DNA from: Casuarius casuarius
Taxonomy: Eukaryota > Chordata > Aves > Casuariiformes > Casuariidae
Length of the DNA stretch: 64,000 nucleotides
Assembly: GCA_003342895.1 (NCBI GenBank)
Contig: PTFA01000159.1
Span: forward strand, 1,597,233-1,661,232
Reading direction: 5' to 3'
The stretch's first letter is position 1. Each line of letters starts with the position of its first letter. The notes below the pieces were generated by a model. The model ran no database searches. It was not told the origin of the DNA and saw only the letters and a list, made by a program, of their open reading frames with translations. The position numbers were made by a program, and so were the translations under genes. Of this stretch, positions 26,788-40,400 are shown piece after piece.

Positions 26788-29700
26788 GTCCTCCTCCCAT
26801 CCTCCTCTAATTATGCTATGTGGCATAAAAGCGTCTATAATCTCTTCAGTTTACCCATAAAAGTTCACCACAACTGAGACTCCTTTGGTGAGACACTGGG
26901 AAGGTTAAGGGATTTCCAGGCTATATGTTGTTTTGACAGAGAGTGCAACGTTAAGGGCTGACTACCTAAATTGTTCTTTACTGCATATTTTGTCAGGAAA
27001 AATTAATTTTGCGTACTGCAGTAATGATGCTGAGTGGATAATAAGATGCAGTGTGCTGCTGCTGCAGGCTCTACACCATATGTCTTCCTAACTATTGCAT
27101 TTTTGGGGGTTGGTTGTTAGGGTAATTGTATCATCTCAATAATTCATCATCAAAATAACTTGAAATAATACAGCTATGATATATAGCACTAAGAATTGCT
27201 ACATTCAAAACTAAATGGAAAAACAGTGCTATCTGAGAACTGAAGTGTCAGAACTGCAGTTTTTATAAATATTTCTACATTTGCTGCTTGCTGAGCTTTA
27301 TGTGTAAGTTGAATTGTTATAACAACATTTAGAGTAGTCAGTAAGGACAATTATTTCAAAGCAGAAAATGATGCAAGTCTTTATTTCATAGTAGTGAAGA
27401 GTAGTTGCCTCCTGCTCTGCAATGCTGGGACAGTGAACATTTTCATGATGCTCTTTCCAGCCATTTTCCTGATGTGATCATATAGATGGCATTTGTGACC
27501 AAAAAAAACAACAACAAAAAAAGTCACTTCCTCCACCTAATAAGCCACTTAGGTATCATTTTTTAAGGTATGTCTTGGTTGTAAATTAGTGTGATGGTAG
27601 GCCCATATTCACTTACCTCTTTTAAGGTTCATTAGTTTAAGGCTAGACGCTCCTTAATTTTTATCGAGCAACATTTAAGAGTGCAGTAGCTCTGGAAGCG
27701 TCAATATGTATTTGCATGCATAATATTGTTACAGTGACAGTGCTATTTCTTATATATCAACCAGGGCCATCTGGTGAATTGTAAATTTTGTATTATTGCT
27801 GTATTGATTTAGAAGGTATAGATAATTTAATGGCATGAAACTGAGGTCATTTAGAGGTTTAGTTTAATGATCGCATAGAGCTTCTGAATAAAACGTGAGA
27901 ACAAAGTGTTTTTCCCTCTCCCTTTCAACAAAATACATGAAACAACTGATTGAGGATGCCAAAATTAGGAGGAAAAAAGGTGTGTTGCTGTATGTTTATG
28001 ATTATGGATCCATTTTCCGCGTGCATTGTACTGTCTCCTGTAGCATCTTGCCAAACACTGTAGATTAGAAGTTAATGCTGTGATTTGCATGTAGGTGAAC
28101 ACGCGGAGGTGCTATAGGAGATACTGGAACATTTGTAGCTCTGCAGACAATACTTTTCCCCTCTGAACAGTATGAATAGTGGCTTAACATAGTGTTTTCA
28201 GCAGCATTGTGTTACCAAGCGGACATTTAAAACTGGATTGCTGTGTGCAAATGGATATTGCAGACCTCGCTGTGCTTTTGTCAGATTTGGGCTTCTAACT
28301 GCAGTTCAAGTCAAGTAACGATATCCTTCAAGTCAGTAAAAACCTTCTTGAATGCAAGCGTAGCGTATGGCAGAGTTTTCACAATGGCCTCAGAAACCAA
28401 TGCAGGGTCTGATAGAGGGATATGAAGGAGGAATGGTCAAAATAAGTGGGAGACTGGGTTGAAGGGAAGCACTGCTTTGCCCCACATTACTCAGATCACT
28501 AAGGGTTTGGTACAAGTGTAGTGAAACCAAGGTCAATTGTACCGAATGTCACATCTCCAGCTTAAAAAAAGAACCCAAGAATTTAGTTTAAAATCATGGA
28601 ATTTAACATGGTTTTCAGTTCTTTCTGTTTGCCTGCTGATGTTACAGCCTATAGAGCTTTGGTTTTTAAGCTTTTCTGTACAAGTATTAGAACTAGGAGC
28701 TTATTTTGTGAAAAGTGGGATTTTCACATAACCTAAGGACTCTAGAGCTGTGGATTTTAAGAAATAAGCAAATATCGGGAAAGTTGCAAATAAATGGTGA
28801 GAACTGGTAAGGAGGGGTACTGGGAACAGATCAGTCTCCTCCCCAGGCAACTGGGAAAGGGAGGAGAAATTTTTTTCACCCTGGTAGAGGTTAGGTTAAT
28901 GACCTAATACCTGAGATTGAGTTTTAAAACCTATATCCAGAAAGTTAACTTTCTCCCCCCACACACACTGAAATATAAGATTGATTCATTCAAAGAACTC
29001 TTCCCAGATACTTTATATTTTTAAGTCTTTTCCAGGAAACATTTTGTCTGGAAGATACTCTATGGTAACAAGAAATATCAATGCATCATTAGACTAAAAT
29101 ATGCATAACTATTCTATTAATCTTGGAGTCAATATGTATCTTCTGTCCATTATGTATCCCTCCTCCCTCCCCTTGTTTCTAGAGCAAAGGGTATATATTT
29201 TTGCCTATGTATTTCCTTACAGGATTCAGAAAATCAGTATTTTAATTATTTTTGCATACATTTCTGTAACATAGAGAATTAGCCTCTGATTTAATTGGAG
29301 TGAAAACAATCTCACTTTTCTCACAAAAGCTCAATAAATTTATTCCTCAATAAAATCAAAGTAACATCAGTTAGTTCTAAGATTTTGTTATTGCATTCAC
29401 CACCAAGTTGTGCCTCAGGGAACTGACTCTGTAAGATGCAAGCTGGCAGGCTTGAATTTTTTTTGCTCTGTTCACCTGTGGGAGTCATGGTATTATTGCT
29501 TTTCCTTGGACGTGGTTAAAGGTTGTAAGTATTATGAGCTTAGGTTGTCTGTGGTCTCTTCTAAAACTACTGTTGTGCCAAATTTGCACACACACACGTT
29601 TGACTGATTCCAGAATTATTACTACAGAGAGCAGTAAAACCTTGCTGATGCCATAGGAAGTGTCATTATTCTGGAGACATATATATATTTTTTTTATACT

Positions 29701-30916
29701 TCCATAGATTTTACTGCATTTGAAGTTGGCAGGTAGGTAGTACTGGACCAGAGTCCAGAAGAAACAAATTCTGTTCCGTTAGCTCTGGGCTTGATTTGCA
29801 TTTCAGGTCTCTTGCTGGCTTCTCAGGTTCGTTAGCATTCTCGGCAGTTTGTCACAAGCCTCTTAAAGTCAAGGCAGAAGTTCACAATTCAAAAAACACG
29901 TTTGAATGTATTCTGCTGGAGTTGCTAGATTACCGCAGTAGCTGCCAGGGCTTTTGAAGATGAAACATTTTGAAATGATTGGTATATACACATGCCTATA
30001 AGCTGCTCTCGGAAGCGGTAGACCTACACATGTGCAATGCACCTCTGTCCAAAGAAAAGGGCCGCTGGTTGGGGCCGAGCGTCTGGTTGCTTGTCTGCAG
30101 GCAAGGCAGACGCCTGCGGCTGTACATGCTTTGTCACCAGCAGCAGTGGGTGGTGATGGTTGCGGCAGGACTCGTAGTGCGTTCGGATTTGGACTTCAGG
30201 TAGTTTCCGGAGGCAGAGAACAGCGCTTGCGTTGCTTCTTGAAATGCTTCATGTTCCTCCTTGAGGGTGTTTCTGCTCTTTTGGCTTCTCTCGGAAAGAC
30301 TACCGGGGACTTGCCTGTCTCCTAAGCGTCTGCACTTTGTTATTTTGGCCTTCCCAGTTAAGCTAAGACCAAGGCACTGTAGGATAGGGAACTGATCCCA
30401 TTATCATATTCTCACAAGGGGTGAATTTGAGAAAAATAAAATACAGGCTACATTGGACCTTAGTAAGAAACGTAAACAGTACAGTGGGCTTCTGCAGGCC
30501 CTGTGTACATTTTACCGGGGGGTTATGAAATGGTCATCTTTGCTAGTGGGTAGACATAACCTCCTAGAAACACGGGTGTGAAACGCTGTGCTGTTCCAGG
30601 TCACTGGCAAGGGTAGGATTGTTCAACGGTATTGCTGGCTTATTGAGGGACTTCCTAAGGCAAAGATGTTCCTATAGTGCTCATCATCAGGGTGCGGGAG
30701 AAGGAACCTCTCATTCAGCATTCATTTTACACCATTTCTGATGGGAAGAGTAACTTTAAGGTTATCAGTGAGCAACTGGTAAAGGTCTGTGTTTCTACTA
30801 CCGCACTTACTATGCAGCTGAGGCTTGCAAAGGTTCAGAAGCAGAAGTAGTATTTTAGTGTGCTTCAGTTTTATCAGTCTCTTCCCTTTCTACACTATCA
30901 TATATCTCCAAAAATT

Positions 30917-30933
30917 AAAAAAAAAAAAAAAAA
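30917..30933 (+). repeat. A run of 17
   Basis: Homopolymer of 17 A residues, with no identifiable retroposed sequence next to it. Confidence 0.85.
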
Positions 30934-31214
30934 GAAGGAAAAACAGATGCAAGTCTTTATAATGGGCTACAAGTTCAAATTAAATTTCACAGGGCTGATA
31001 TCAGGTTATCTTGGCTTAACAAGTACACCAGTTACTCCACAATAACTATCTGTGACAAATAACTATACCAATGACAAGCGTGACTTAATTTATCTTGGAA
31101 TGAAAAAGCAGTACAGCAGTGAGTCAAATTAGTGCATAATTATGCAAGCACTTAAAAAACAAAAACAATCCACATGCAACTCAGCAGATACATAGTAACT
31201 TAGTACTGTGGTAA

Positions 31215-31355
31215 TATCATCCTTTCTCTGGGCCCCTGTATTGCAAGTTCCTTGCATCGTATTTTATTTTGTGTTTATACAGTGCTGTGCACAATGCGGT
31301 GCTCAGCATGATGTTCAGGGGTCAAATTTAAGTATGGATGTAATAATAAGGAAGA
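31215..31355 (+). mobile_element. MIR/L2-tail-like SINE remnant
   Basis: The block reads TTGCAAGTTCCTTG, then TTTTGTGTTTATACAGTGC, then TGTGCACAATGCGGTGCTCAG, and ends in a TAATAATAA tail. This order matches the 3' half of the amniote MIR-type SINE as found in sauropsids: 'TGTAAGCTCTTTGG', 'TGTTTGTACAGC', 'AGCACAATGGGGT', then a TAA-rich end. It is diverged, and its edges are estimated by eye. Confidence 0.45.
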
Positions 31356-34177
31356 CTTAGAAACTTAAAATCCAGATTTACTTCTTTGTTTTGTAGGAGA
31401 TTATATTTGCAGTTTAGTCTCATAAATTCCCCCAGGTGCTGCAGAAGTGTCATATGTCAAGAGTTCCCATCAAAAACAAGACATCTCCCATAAATATGGA
31501 GATGTTTGTGTTCTGAGCTACACTTGTATTAGAAATACAACAGTTTTCTGGCTTGATTAGAGTGAAGTTCAATCCTATGTGGGGTCCTAACCAACAGTAA
31601 AAAAAGATCCCTGTGGCATGTTATCAACTACAAGACTGATATTCTGTGCTAATGCGTCTGTGTGCTTACTTGGTGTGCTGCGTGCAATACTTTTATTCAA
31701 ATGCAAGGAAGTCAAGGAAACTTGTTTTTTCACTTACAGGTATGTGTGTTTCAAGTATGGCTCACATTCTGCCTTTGAGTTTGCAAGACTTTCATTTCAC
31801 TTGCCAATAGCTAAAAGTCGTGCAATGGCCATTTACCAATGATATCGTGGTGACATTGCAGCATTGCGTTCTCTTATTTTGGAAAAGCTGATGATCTACC
31901 CACCTTTTGTCATTTAATTTTGCCTGTGCCTGTCCCATTCACTCAGAGGTGTTTTTCTGCCGTGTCAGTTTTGCTGTAAAAGAATGTATATATGGTAAAT
32001 AGAAGCAAGTATGCAAAGTGTTGGTTGTAAATAGTATAATTGTGAATCGCCATAAAATTTGTCAGCTCTTTCTAAACCTTAAAGCCTTCCATTTCTCAAA
32101 AAATATTGTGAAAAGGTGCATATGCCATTATTACAGGCAGTTTTTCTGCATTTCATAAATGAGCAGCAGAAGAGATTGCTTAAGAGCCACGCCAATCTCC
32201 CATGTCTTTGTATACATTTCTGTGCAGACAGAGGAAGTGCATGAATAGAACAGGTGAAGCAAATAAACTGCTGTGTCCGTGGTAGGAAATAGGTGAAATC
32301 TGTTCTCAGCCATAGTTGAACCAGTTGAAATAAAACAGAACTGCGGTTAGTCCCCCAAGATAAGCGGGAGATTGCTCTGCAACTCACACCAGAGGCAAAA
32401 GATGATTTGTGCGCTAGATGCGACGTATTCTTTATTGACACCCTGTAGAAATGGAAAATAGGTAGACCAGCCGATAGAGAAATGTGAAGAGGGTTAGCAA
32501 GGAGAGGAAAGGAATGTTTAGAATATGATTTAGGCAACTGAACAAAAAGAAGACACTTTTCACTGTCATTCTGCAAATCTCAGCGGAGAACAATCCTTTT
32601 AAGTAAACGTTGTTTTAAAGAGTTCACAGCTAAATGGGAAGAACACCACTTAGTGTGGCGAGAACTTCCACAGAGTTGAGGGACTTTCTCCAGATATGCA
32701 AGTGGGCAGGCAGAGACCAAGTCAGCATTTCTGAAAACTAAAGTCAGGCTTAAGCAGCTATTCAGGGCAGGCAATAAAATAAATAAGTGGAAGAACTCCT
32801 GAGCTATGGAGAGAGACTCCTGAGACTAGAGCTCCCAGATTCATGGAGAAAGTTATTATTGTGGTTCTGGCACAGTAAGAGAAAGAGGGAGCTGACACAA
32901 AAGCTGTGTGGTGGGGATGAAGCCAGCTTCTGGGAAGACTGAGGTGCATAACCAAGAGAAATTCAGTGTTTCATTGTGACCAAGTCTGGTAGTGTAAAAA
33001 CTTTAAAAATGACTTCTAGGAAGCAAGTACCAGTACCAAGCACATGAAATTTCACATAAGATTACCACTAATTCTGCACAGGCCCCTAACCTCATACTGA
33101 GAAGTGCTTTTTTTCATCCTTAATTTAATGACTGTCCTTATTCAGAAATAGAATTGATTTTGTAGGAGAAAACCATCACTAAGCCCTTAAATTAAACTTT
33201 TAATAAACATTAAAAGACTTTGTTAAACTGTAAATTTCTAGAGAGATCATCTTAATAATTAAAAGACAATCAGAGAAGTCATATCAGAGAAGACATAGTC
33301 ATTCCCTAAATACATTGGCTGTATTTGTCTGGTGAAGTCACCACCGTTTTCTTGCTTTGTAGCATGCGTAAGAAGAATAAAACACACATTTTAAGTCTCC
33401 AGAAGTAGTCTAGAAAATTCTGCTGGTGTTCTTTTTCCTGAATATTTTGGTTGAGCAAGGGAAGCCCAATACATGATACAGCTCCTGTCACAGTCATCTG
33501 GAAAAACTGCTCCCTTGATCCTGAACGTGAATCCGCGTGCCAAGTCCCCTCACCTCCCATGGCACCTCGCTTTGGCACAGCCCTGGGCAGGCCAAGCCCA
33601 GCAGAAGCAGCAGAGTCTCCGTCTTTAGAGAGGACAAGGTGCTGCACCTCTGTTGCAAATACCTTTAGTTCCGATCTGATCAGGAATTTGTTTGTTTATT
33701 TTTAAGGCGTATGTAGCACCCATTACATTTGTGAAGACTCTGAGACAGATTAGGTTTGTGAGAAAGTAAATGCTGGGTTAAGCCTTGGTTTTTCAAATCC
33801 AGAAATTCCTCATATGTCTTCCAAGTGATGTTGCAAGCTTTTCCAATTTTAAAGCCTAAAATTAAAAAAAAAAAAAACCTCTTTGTCTCCCTCTTTCATC
33901 TCAATGAAAGAAAATTTACTTGAGCCTTCCTTCTTCCTCTCCCCCTCATCTTGGCCCAAACCTCTGGGGAAGGGAGAGAGCTCAATTTAGTGAAATAACT
34001 GATTTGGAATATCAATTATCCATCAAAGAGATGTCCCAGACTTATTGAAGTGTCAGGAGGCTTGTCACTAGCACATGCAAGCCTTCAGAAGTTAATCTGA
34101 GGAGAGAAGATGCTGTTAGAATTTTTTCCCTGAACAACATGCTTTCTCTCTTTCTTGCTAAAGCAACTCTTAATTAG

Positions 34178-34229
34178 TTCTTTTTTCTTTTCTTCCTCCT
34201 CTTTTTTTTTTTTTCTTTTTAATATACAG
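34178..34229 (+). promoter_or_regulatory. NRXN1: 3' splice site with 43-nt pyrimidine tract
   Basis: Bases 34178-34220 are 43 consecutive pyrimidines, followed by AATATACAG and the exon. This is a very strong polypyrimidine tract. It contains several TCTT and CTTCC motifs of the kind bound by PTBP1. A plausible branch-point A lies in the CTTAATTA just upstream (about 34168-34175). The acceptor AG is at 34228-34229. Confidence 0.85.
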
Positions 34230-34401
34230 CACCAGGGAAAAATTGGAGTTAAATTTAATGTTGGAACTGATGACATCTCTATTGAAGAGATCAACGCAAT
34301 CATTAATGATGGAAAATACCATGTAGTACGTTTCACAAGAAGTGGTGGTAATGCCACATTGCAGGTGGACAACTGGCCAGTTATTGAACGTTACCCAGCA
34401 G
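34230..34401 (+). CDS. NRXN1: NRXN1 exon: LNS6 domain, N-terminal half
   Basis: A 172-bp coding exon encodes 57 full residues, starting [15 protein letters not shown] and ending VIERYPA, plus one base of the next Gly codon. Neurexin-1 is a presynaptic single-pass adhesion receptor; this is part of its last LNS domain, shared by alpha and beta forms. With rat beta-neurexin numbering the first His is 144. Val154, whose backbone helps bind Ca2+, is then in KFNVG, and the N-glycosylation sequon NAT falls at Asn184. The other side-chain Ca2+ ligand from this half (Asp137) belongs to the preceding exon, which is not in the window. Relative to the mammalian sequence as I recall it, the visible changes are mild (for example DDISIEEI for DDIAIEES, and Asn for Ser before WPV). 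The acceptor is CAG/C and the donor is G/GTAAGG, both strong. Exon phase is 0 to 1. NRXN2 and NRXN3 are excluded mainly by the SS4 cassette downstream. Confidence 0.95.
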
Positions 34402-37400
34402 GTAAGGACTTCAATGATTGTGAATAAGAGGGTGGGGGATGTGTGCAATTTTGATGATTTTGTTTCTGTTTCAATACAATGTCAGCTCCTTCGAAGTGTT
34501 TTAATAGCTAATTAAGTAATTAAAGAGTCTGGAGCATACAGTTCATGATGGTGGCATTTCCTAAGAGAATAAAAAAAAGCACAATCTCTCCTTTACCAAA
34601 TTCAGGTTATCACTGAAACTGGAAAAACATAGTTATTAAGGCATGTAGTAGTCAGTGGTTTTGTTTCTTGTTTTTCTTTTATTTTTCTTTTTACTGGATT
34701 ATTTTTTTAGGGGGAAAAAAGGCTTTGACAAAAGCTACACAGTAAGGTGAATCCCCAAAAGAACTCCATGTGATGCGGAAAACATTTAGTGAGGAAAATG
34801 TTGTCTGTGTTCTTTTAATTACAAGAGGTTATTAAGGCATTCTGAAACTTATGAAGTTAGCAGAAGTATTACAATAGACATAAGCAAAAAGGCGTATCAG
34901 TTATTACCTGTATAAAAAAGTAACCAAATTAAAATGCCTTAAAGTACAAACTAGAGGATATTACTTATGCAGGTGATGCCGATTACTTGAACAGGACCAC
35001 TCATATGAGTACAGGGTTTCTTCCGTTGGGCCCATATTTAATTTTTTGCAAATGCCATACATTGAAGATTACTGTGTTACTAATTGTATTCATTTTTGAA
35101 GGCAACAGGTTTTTCAGATACGCAATCTCTTTCTTATTGAATAGGACTACTGAGCCGTTAATGGTAATTTACAAATCTGCATGTTATCTGTTAACAGTTG
35201 ACGCATGCGTTTATATTATTAAACCAAAGGCCGCAAATCCAGAGATGTAACTGAAAGCTATTCTGGCTTGCACATTTGCTCTACATAAGTGATAGCTCTG
35301 ATTTATCTGTTCAAAAGTAGAAAATTCTTTGGGGGGAAGGAGGAGATGCATAAGCCATACCATGTACCCGTTCATTAGTGTTTAGGTTTTTTCTCCTTTC
35401 CATTTGAGTAGTCCAGATGTTCACCTGAGAATTAGAAAAAATAAATAAAATCACAGGTGAAATATCACCCTTCAGATAGTATTTTGGAAATAATTTAGAA
35501 TTTAAAATAAAAATGAAATTGTATCACAAATGAAATTATATATTGCTAGAGTTGTTTAAAATTTGCATGCTAGTCTGTTATAAATCAGTGACAGTTCTGC
35601 TTGTTAAAAACAACCAGCGATTTTAAATGAGACGTACTTCTGAGAAGTGACAGACTGTTGTGGGGGGTGGCGAGACTGAAGGAAATGTGTCCAGTGATTT
35701 TTCACATATTCCTGTTTCCACCTTATTTCTCCATTGTTAAAGGGGGAATTGAGTTAAAAATGTTTAAAGTTTAAAACAACTTCTGCAATATTTGGCAAAT
35801 AGTAGCTGAAATAAGATGGTGGAGGCTAGGGAGTGATGTGTCTTATGTTCAAGCCCTGTATTGCAGAAGGGAAAAAATATAGGGTTTTGTTTGTGTGTTT
35901 GTTTTTACCTAAATCATGCACAGAGCATGAAAATATTTTTATTTTCCTCATTTGTCCTGTTCGTTCATGAAAATACAAAGAGGCTACAACCAGGTGGGGC
36001 TGCAGTTGAGTTCTGAGGACGCTGGCACACACCATTTGTTTGTACTGAATGGGATTGGTGGAGTGGAAGGGGCAATCCTTTGGCTTGCTTTATTGCTTGT
36101 TCTTCTAAAACCACTGTTGGTCTTTAATTTTCTTTGGGTTTCCTTTAGTAATATTTTGTGGCTCCTTCATACCATAACATCACTTTTGAAATCTATCTTC
36201 CCTTTTTCACCTTCCCTCTCCCCTCCCTGCCCCCCAGTATAACAGCTTCTTTTACTTCTCCACACAGTTCTCTCAAGCTTGGCACTCTTGATTTAAACCC
36301 TTTTTAAACTCTAGTTTCTTCATAGGCTTGTGTTGATATATTGTTTAGAAAAGGCTCAGGCCAGTCCAGAAGAGCGTGCTGCCGTTGAACAGGGTAGACA
36401 TTGCTCTGAAGGTACTAATGATCCCATATTAAGAGCTATCGCTATCTATTCCAGTTCTAAAGGTAGGATTTCTAAAAGTGACGTCTTAAAGGAATTGAAT
36501 AACACAGTCTGGGAAACAGTGCTACATCCAATTTGGACATTGCTGGTTTAGGGACTGACAGTAATACCTGATGTGGTGATTAACCAGCTAACTTGCTCAT
36601 TGGTTGCGTTTTTGATGGAGGACCTTTTGCAGTTGTTCAGTATGGACTAAATTCTAGCTTGTTTCCTTGAGTGAAGCCCCATCTGTTTTCATTTCAGTGC
36701 TAGAAAGAATATTGTCTTTGCTTTGCCCTGTTTTCTGAATTCTTTCTCTCAATATAATTTCTTAACGTGGCTGTACCACTGTACCTAAGTGCAGGCTTAT
36801 CTCTCCTTCTTCTGGTTGTTTAATGAAGAATAAAAACAAGATTAGCAAGTTAATTAGTATATTTGTTATTCTTAAATACATTGGATTGCTTTTTTTTTTT
36901 CTTTCAAAAAAATCAGTTGGTTGCCTAAAGCAAACCAAATTATTAGTTCTTTTTTTACCTTACAAAGGAAAGATTATACTGTGAATTACACTTCTGGTTG
37001 AAGTCTCCAACTACAAGACTTTGCCTGTTTTTGATCAGTGTTTCAGAATATTGGGTGAGGATTTTCTGAATGGAAATTCTGGTCAGGGGCTCAGGATGCA
37101 TCAGCGTAGTTGCCTTTATAGCCTTCATACTGCCCATCTAACTGCTGCAGATAATGACACAGAGGATGGTCTCAAGGCCAAATAACATTGCTTGCTTGGA
37201 GGATCTCTGTGGGCACTCCTGTTGATGTTCCAAGGAGGGAGCATCTTTTTCAGGAGGGCTGTGGCACTGACTGCCACGTGAGTGCGTGGGATTTGTCGGC
37301 AGCCCGAGCTCAGTCCTGGGTCTCAGGAGCTACCAACAATTGAGCACTCTGCCCAGGTGTCTCCTAGCTGGTGCAGCATGGATCGTTCTCTACCTCTTGC

Positions 37401-40400
37401 TTTACCGGTCGTCAGAGAACAGACACCTTGCAGAAAGTATCATATGACAGTGCATTGTAGTGCTTCTGCAGCTTCTTTGTGTGTTTTGTCCTAGAGCTGC
37501 ATAAAATGCAGAAATGATCCCAGAAGACGACTAGAATCTAGCATGTTTCCCATATACATGATTCTCTAACCCACTAGACTAGAGTCATGTTTCCTCATGA
37601 ATCTTCTGTGTGGGCCAGCGCACCTTTAGTTAGTATCTGAATAGATGTGAGGTGACTGAGTTGTAAAGGAAAAGAGAGGGGGTGGTCAGTCATGGAAGAT
37701 GATTATCTTTGTGAGAATAGCTGCCTGTTTTTGGAGTGTGGTACAGAAAAACTATGTTTTAATCCTAGACAAAAGAGAAGATCATCATCATTAAGAAATG
37801 GCTGGATGATTTTCAGAAACAAAGAATTAGATTTAAGTACGTACATCCTTCTGAATTCCCATCGAAGTCTTTTTTGACTCCAGAATTCCATTCTTACTAT
37901 TTCTCTGAGTGAAGCGCTGGAGCGATGGGGAGGCACACTTCAATTTGTGCCTTTTAATAAAAGTTCATCCTATTCCCCCCCCCTTTCTCATTGTGTCAGT
38001 TGCTGATGCATAGTCCTAAGATTAAGAATGGTGTAAGGTCGCTTTTTGGTAGTTGACTAAAATGCCCACATCTGTAATGGAGTTGTATGTTTCATCTTTC
38101 TTAACTAAAATCAGCTGAATGTCTCTTTACTTAATGCCTAGCATCCCTCTGCACCTTCTTTAAGAACTTTATTTCACCTTGGCTTCTTTTTCGGATAGTG
38201 GTTTCTCATTAACTTGATGCAGCGTAATTTCTGATCATAGTAAGTAGGAATGAGGAACTTTGACTACGCAGTCAGCAGTTTTCTAATCCATAGAGTACCA
38301 CCATTTTCCATGCCGGTCATTTCTACTCCTTATGGCTTATCTTCTCTGCTTCACAAGTCAGTTTTTAATTGCCCTCCCTGACTGGCTCTCTGCTGTTGTG
38401 ACTAAGGGACTGCACCATAGCTGCAACTCCAGCTACTACTGTGAACAGACTGCTCTTGTAACTTGAGCTAGGTAATAATTTTACACTGAAAGGTAGTTTT
38501 GCTAAAAGTGCATTTATGGGAGCAAAACTAAGGATTTGTGAATATGGGTCAAATTAAAGTAATAATTTTGGCCAGATTAAAAAAATAAACTGAGAGGAAA
38601 TTGTTTTTAGCAATGTCAAAATGTTCATTTAAGTATTTGCTAAATGAAATGTCCCAACCTTTCATGTCAAGATTGCCTAGTGTTTATAAAGGATTTAGGT
38701 AATCTGCAAACAAAGCATTTTGTTTAATTTGCACAACCTTTATTTCCTTACCAGAAAGAAAAACTGTTTCAAATCAAATCAGACAGAAAAAAATCAATCT
38801 CTCTCAAAGCATTGCTCATAACCATATGAATAAAACAAGAAAAACAATCTTCTCTGTTTTCTAATTTTCCTTCCTTAGCAGTGAAGGATGGGGGCTTTAC
38901 CATCCTGGGAAAGTACACCAAAGCAAGCCAAGTGACTTTCTAAAGCCACAGTTATTGGCACTTACTGTGAAGGATTTTCAAAATCGCTTTTCAGTGAATA
39001 ACTCTATGCTTTCTGCAATCAAACGGGGTTTACTCAATGCTTATTCTTTTAAAAAACAAGGAGCAACTAATCCTTTTGCCAGGGGAACCTACTCTTCAGA
39101 ACTTCCATCATAAATCAGATTGATGCTGAATTTTCTGGATATAAGCCAATCTGTTAGATATTGATCAATTGGTATATGGTTTCAAAGCTCTTCAAACTTC
39201 TGGGAGCACTCAGCAGTTTGCGGAGCTCCATAGCAGTCTGGAAGATATGGCCTGTTGTAGCCAAACATCTATAAGAAAGCACTCCCAGGCATCCCTGGAT
39301 CTCTGGCTAGCCTTAGAGGAGCATAACCAAAGTACAGCTGTCCTCATGTGCCACCCAGTTCAGTGCACACTATCAAGGCCTGACTGATCCAGGTCTGAGC
39401 ACAAGCACCTCTCACACATGTTCATGCAAAAGTGGCTGTCCAAAGCACTGCCAGACCTCTGGAACAGATGTATCTTACTGATGGGGTGGTATAAATTATG
39501 ATTATGCTTATGCACCAAATAACCTGTACAACAGTCCATGACTGTTGGCAGAAGATTAAACTACAGGCTGACATTAGTGGTAGAGGTTAGTGGCAAGTAC
39601 CTCTGCAATATGGCAATTGGCAACAGAAGCTTTTGGGACTTTCTTATAATATATAGTATTTCTGGTTTGGGGGAGGGATTTTTTTTTCTCCCCTTGCTTT
39701 ATCACTTAAGGTTAAATATTTGAGAACACTCACACTGTCTTAGGGACTGTCCATGGATCTGTGAGATCTGTGCGCTAAAGAGTGTTATGCCAGAGCATTT
39801 AAGGGCTAGGGGAGGGAGGCATCCCATTTAGTTTCTCTTGGTCTTTGCATTCCAGAAACTAGACAAGGCATCTGTCATCTTCTCATGGGAAACACCTGAC
39901 TCTAATAAAAATGCTAAGAGTCAGCTATTACAGTGTATCCTGCTTAGAATAAGTACTATCAGTTCTTCTTGCTATTGTGTATTCTGATTAACCATATAAT
40001 TAACAGAAGACATTTGTGTCTGTACATTTCGTTTCCCCAGAAGGGATTAGTAGTATTCCCCAAGCAATTCATGTAGGTGTTTCACATGCAGACCATTGCC
40101 CTAGAAATAGCCTCCAAATTCAAGTCCCTACAACCACATATGAAGAGATTTAAAGATCTATTTCTTAGGCGTAGGCGTGAGTGCCAGGAGAGATCTTGAA
40201 CTCTTTTGCAGACATTCTCCATAAAGCGAGTCTTTGAATATTCTAATAAAATGGAAGAGGCCCGTTATCACCACATCCATGAAAAATTAGAATGGTGAAG
40301 GTGGGGTAGGGACCTAGGAAGTAAATGTTCCCTCAGTATTTGCCTTGCCTTCCTTTTGCCTTAGAGTAATTTTTCAATTTCCCTGGCCATTGTTGTTGGG

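Larger units (their letters stand above)
22996..34177 (+). other. NRXN1: NRXN1 intron, 3' segment before LNS6 exon
   Basis: Intron sequence with no coding exon recognised. It contains a hairpin at 24781-24802, a TTG run at 25553-25570, A runs at 26769-26787 and 30917-30933, a pyrimidine run at 23497-23522 and a MIR/L2-tail-like fragment around 31215-31355. A modestly GC-rich patch lies at about 30040-30260. The open frame at 32079-32576 on the minus strand (165 codons) has no recognisable features and is treated as chance. Confidence 0.7.

Noticed and set aside
32079..32576. 165-codon minus-strand open frame
   Set aside because: No recognisable domain, irregular composition, and no promoter or splice context. 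One frame of this length is expected by chance in 64 kb.
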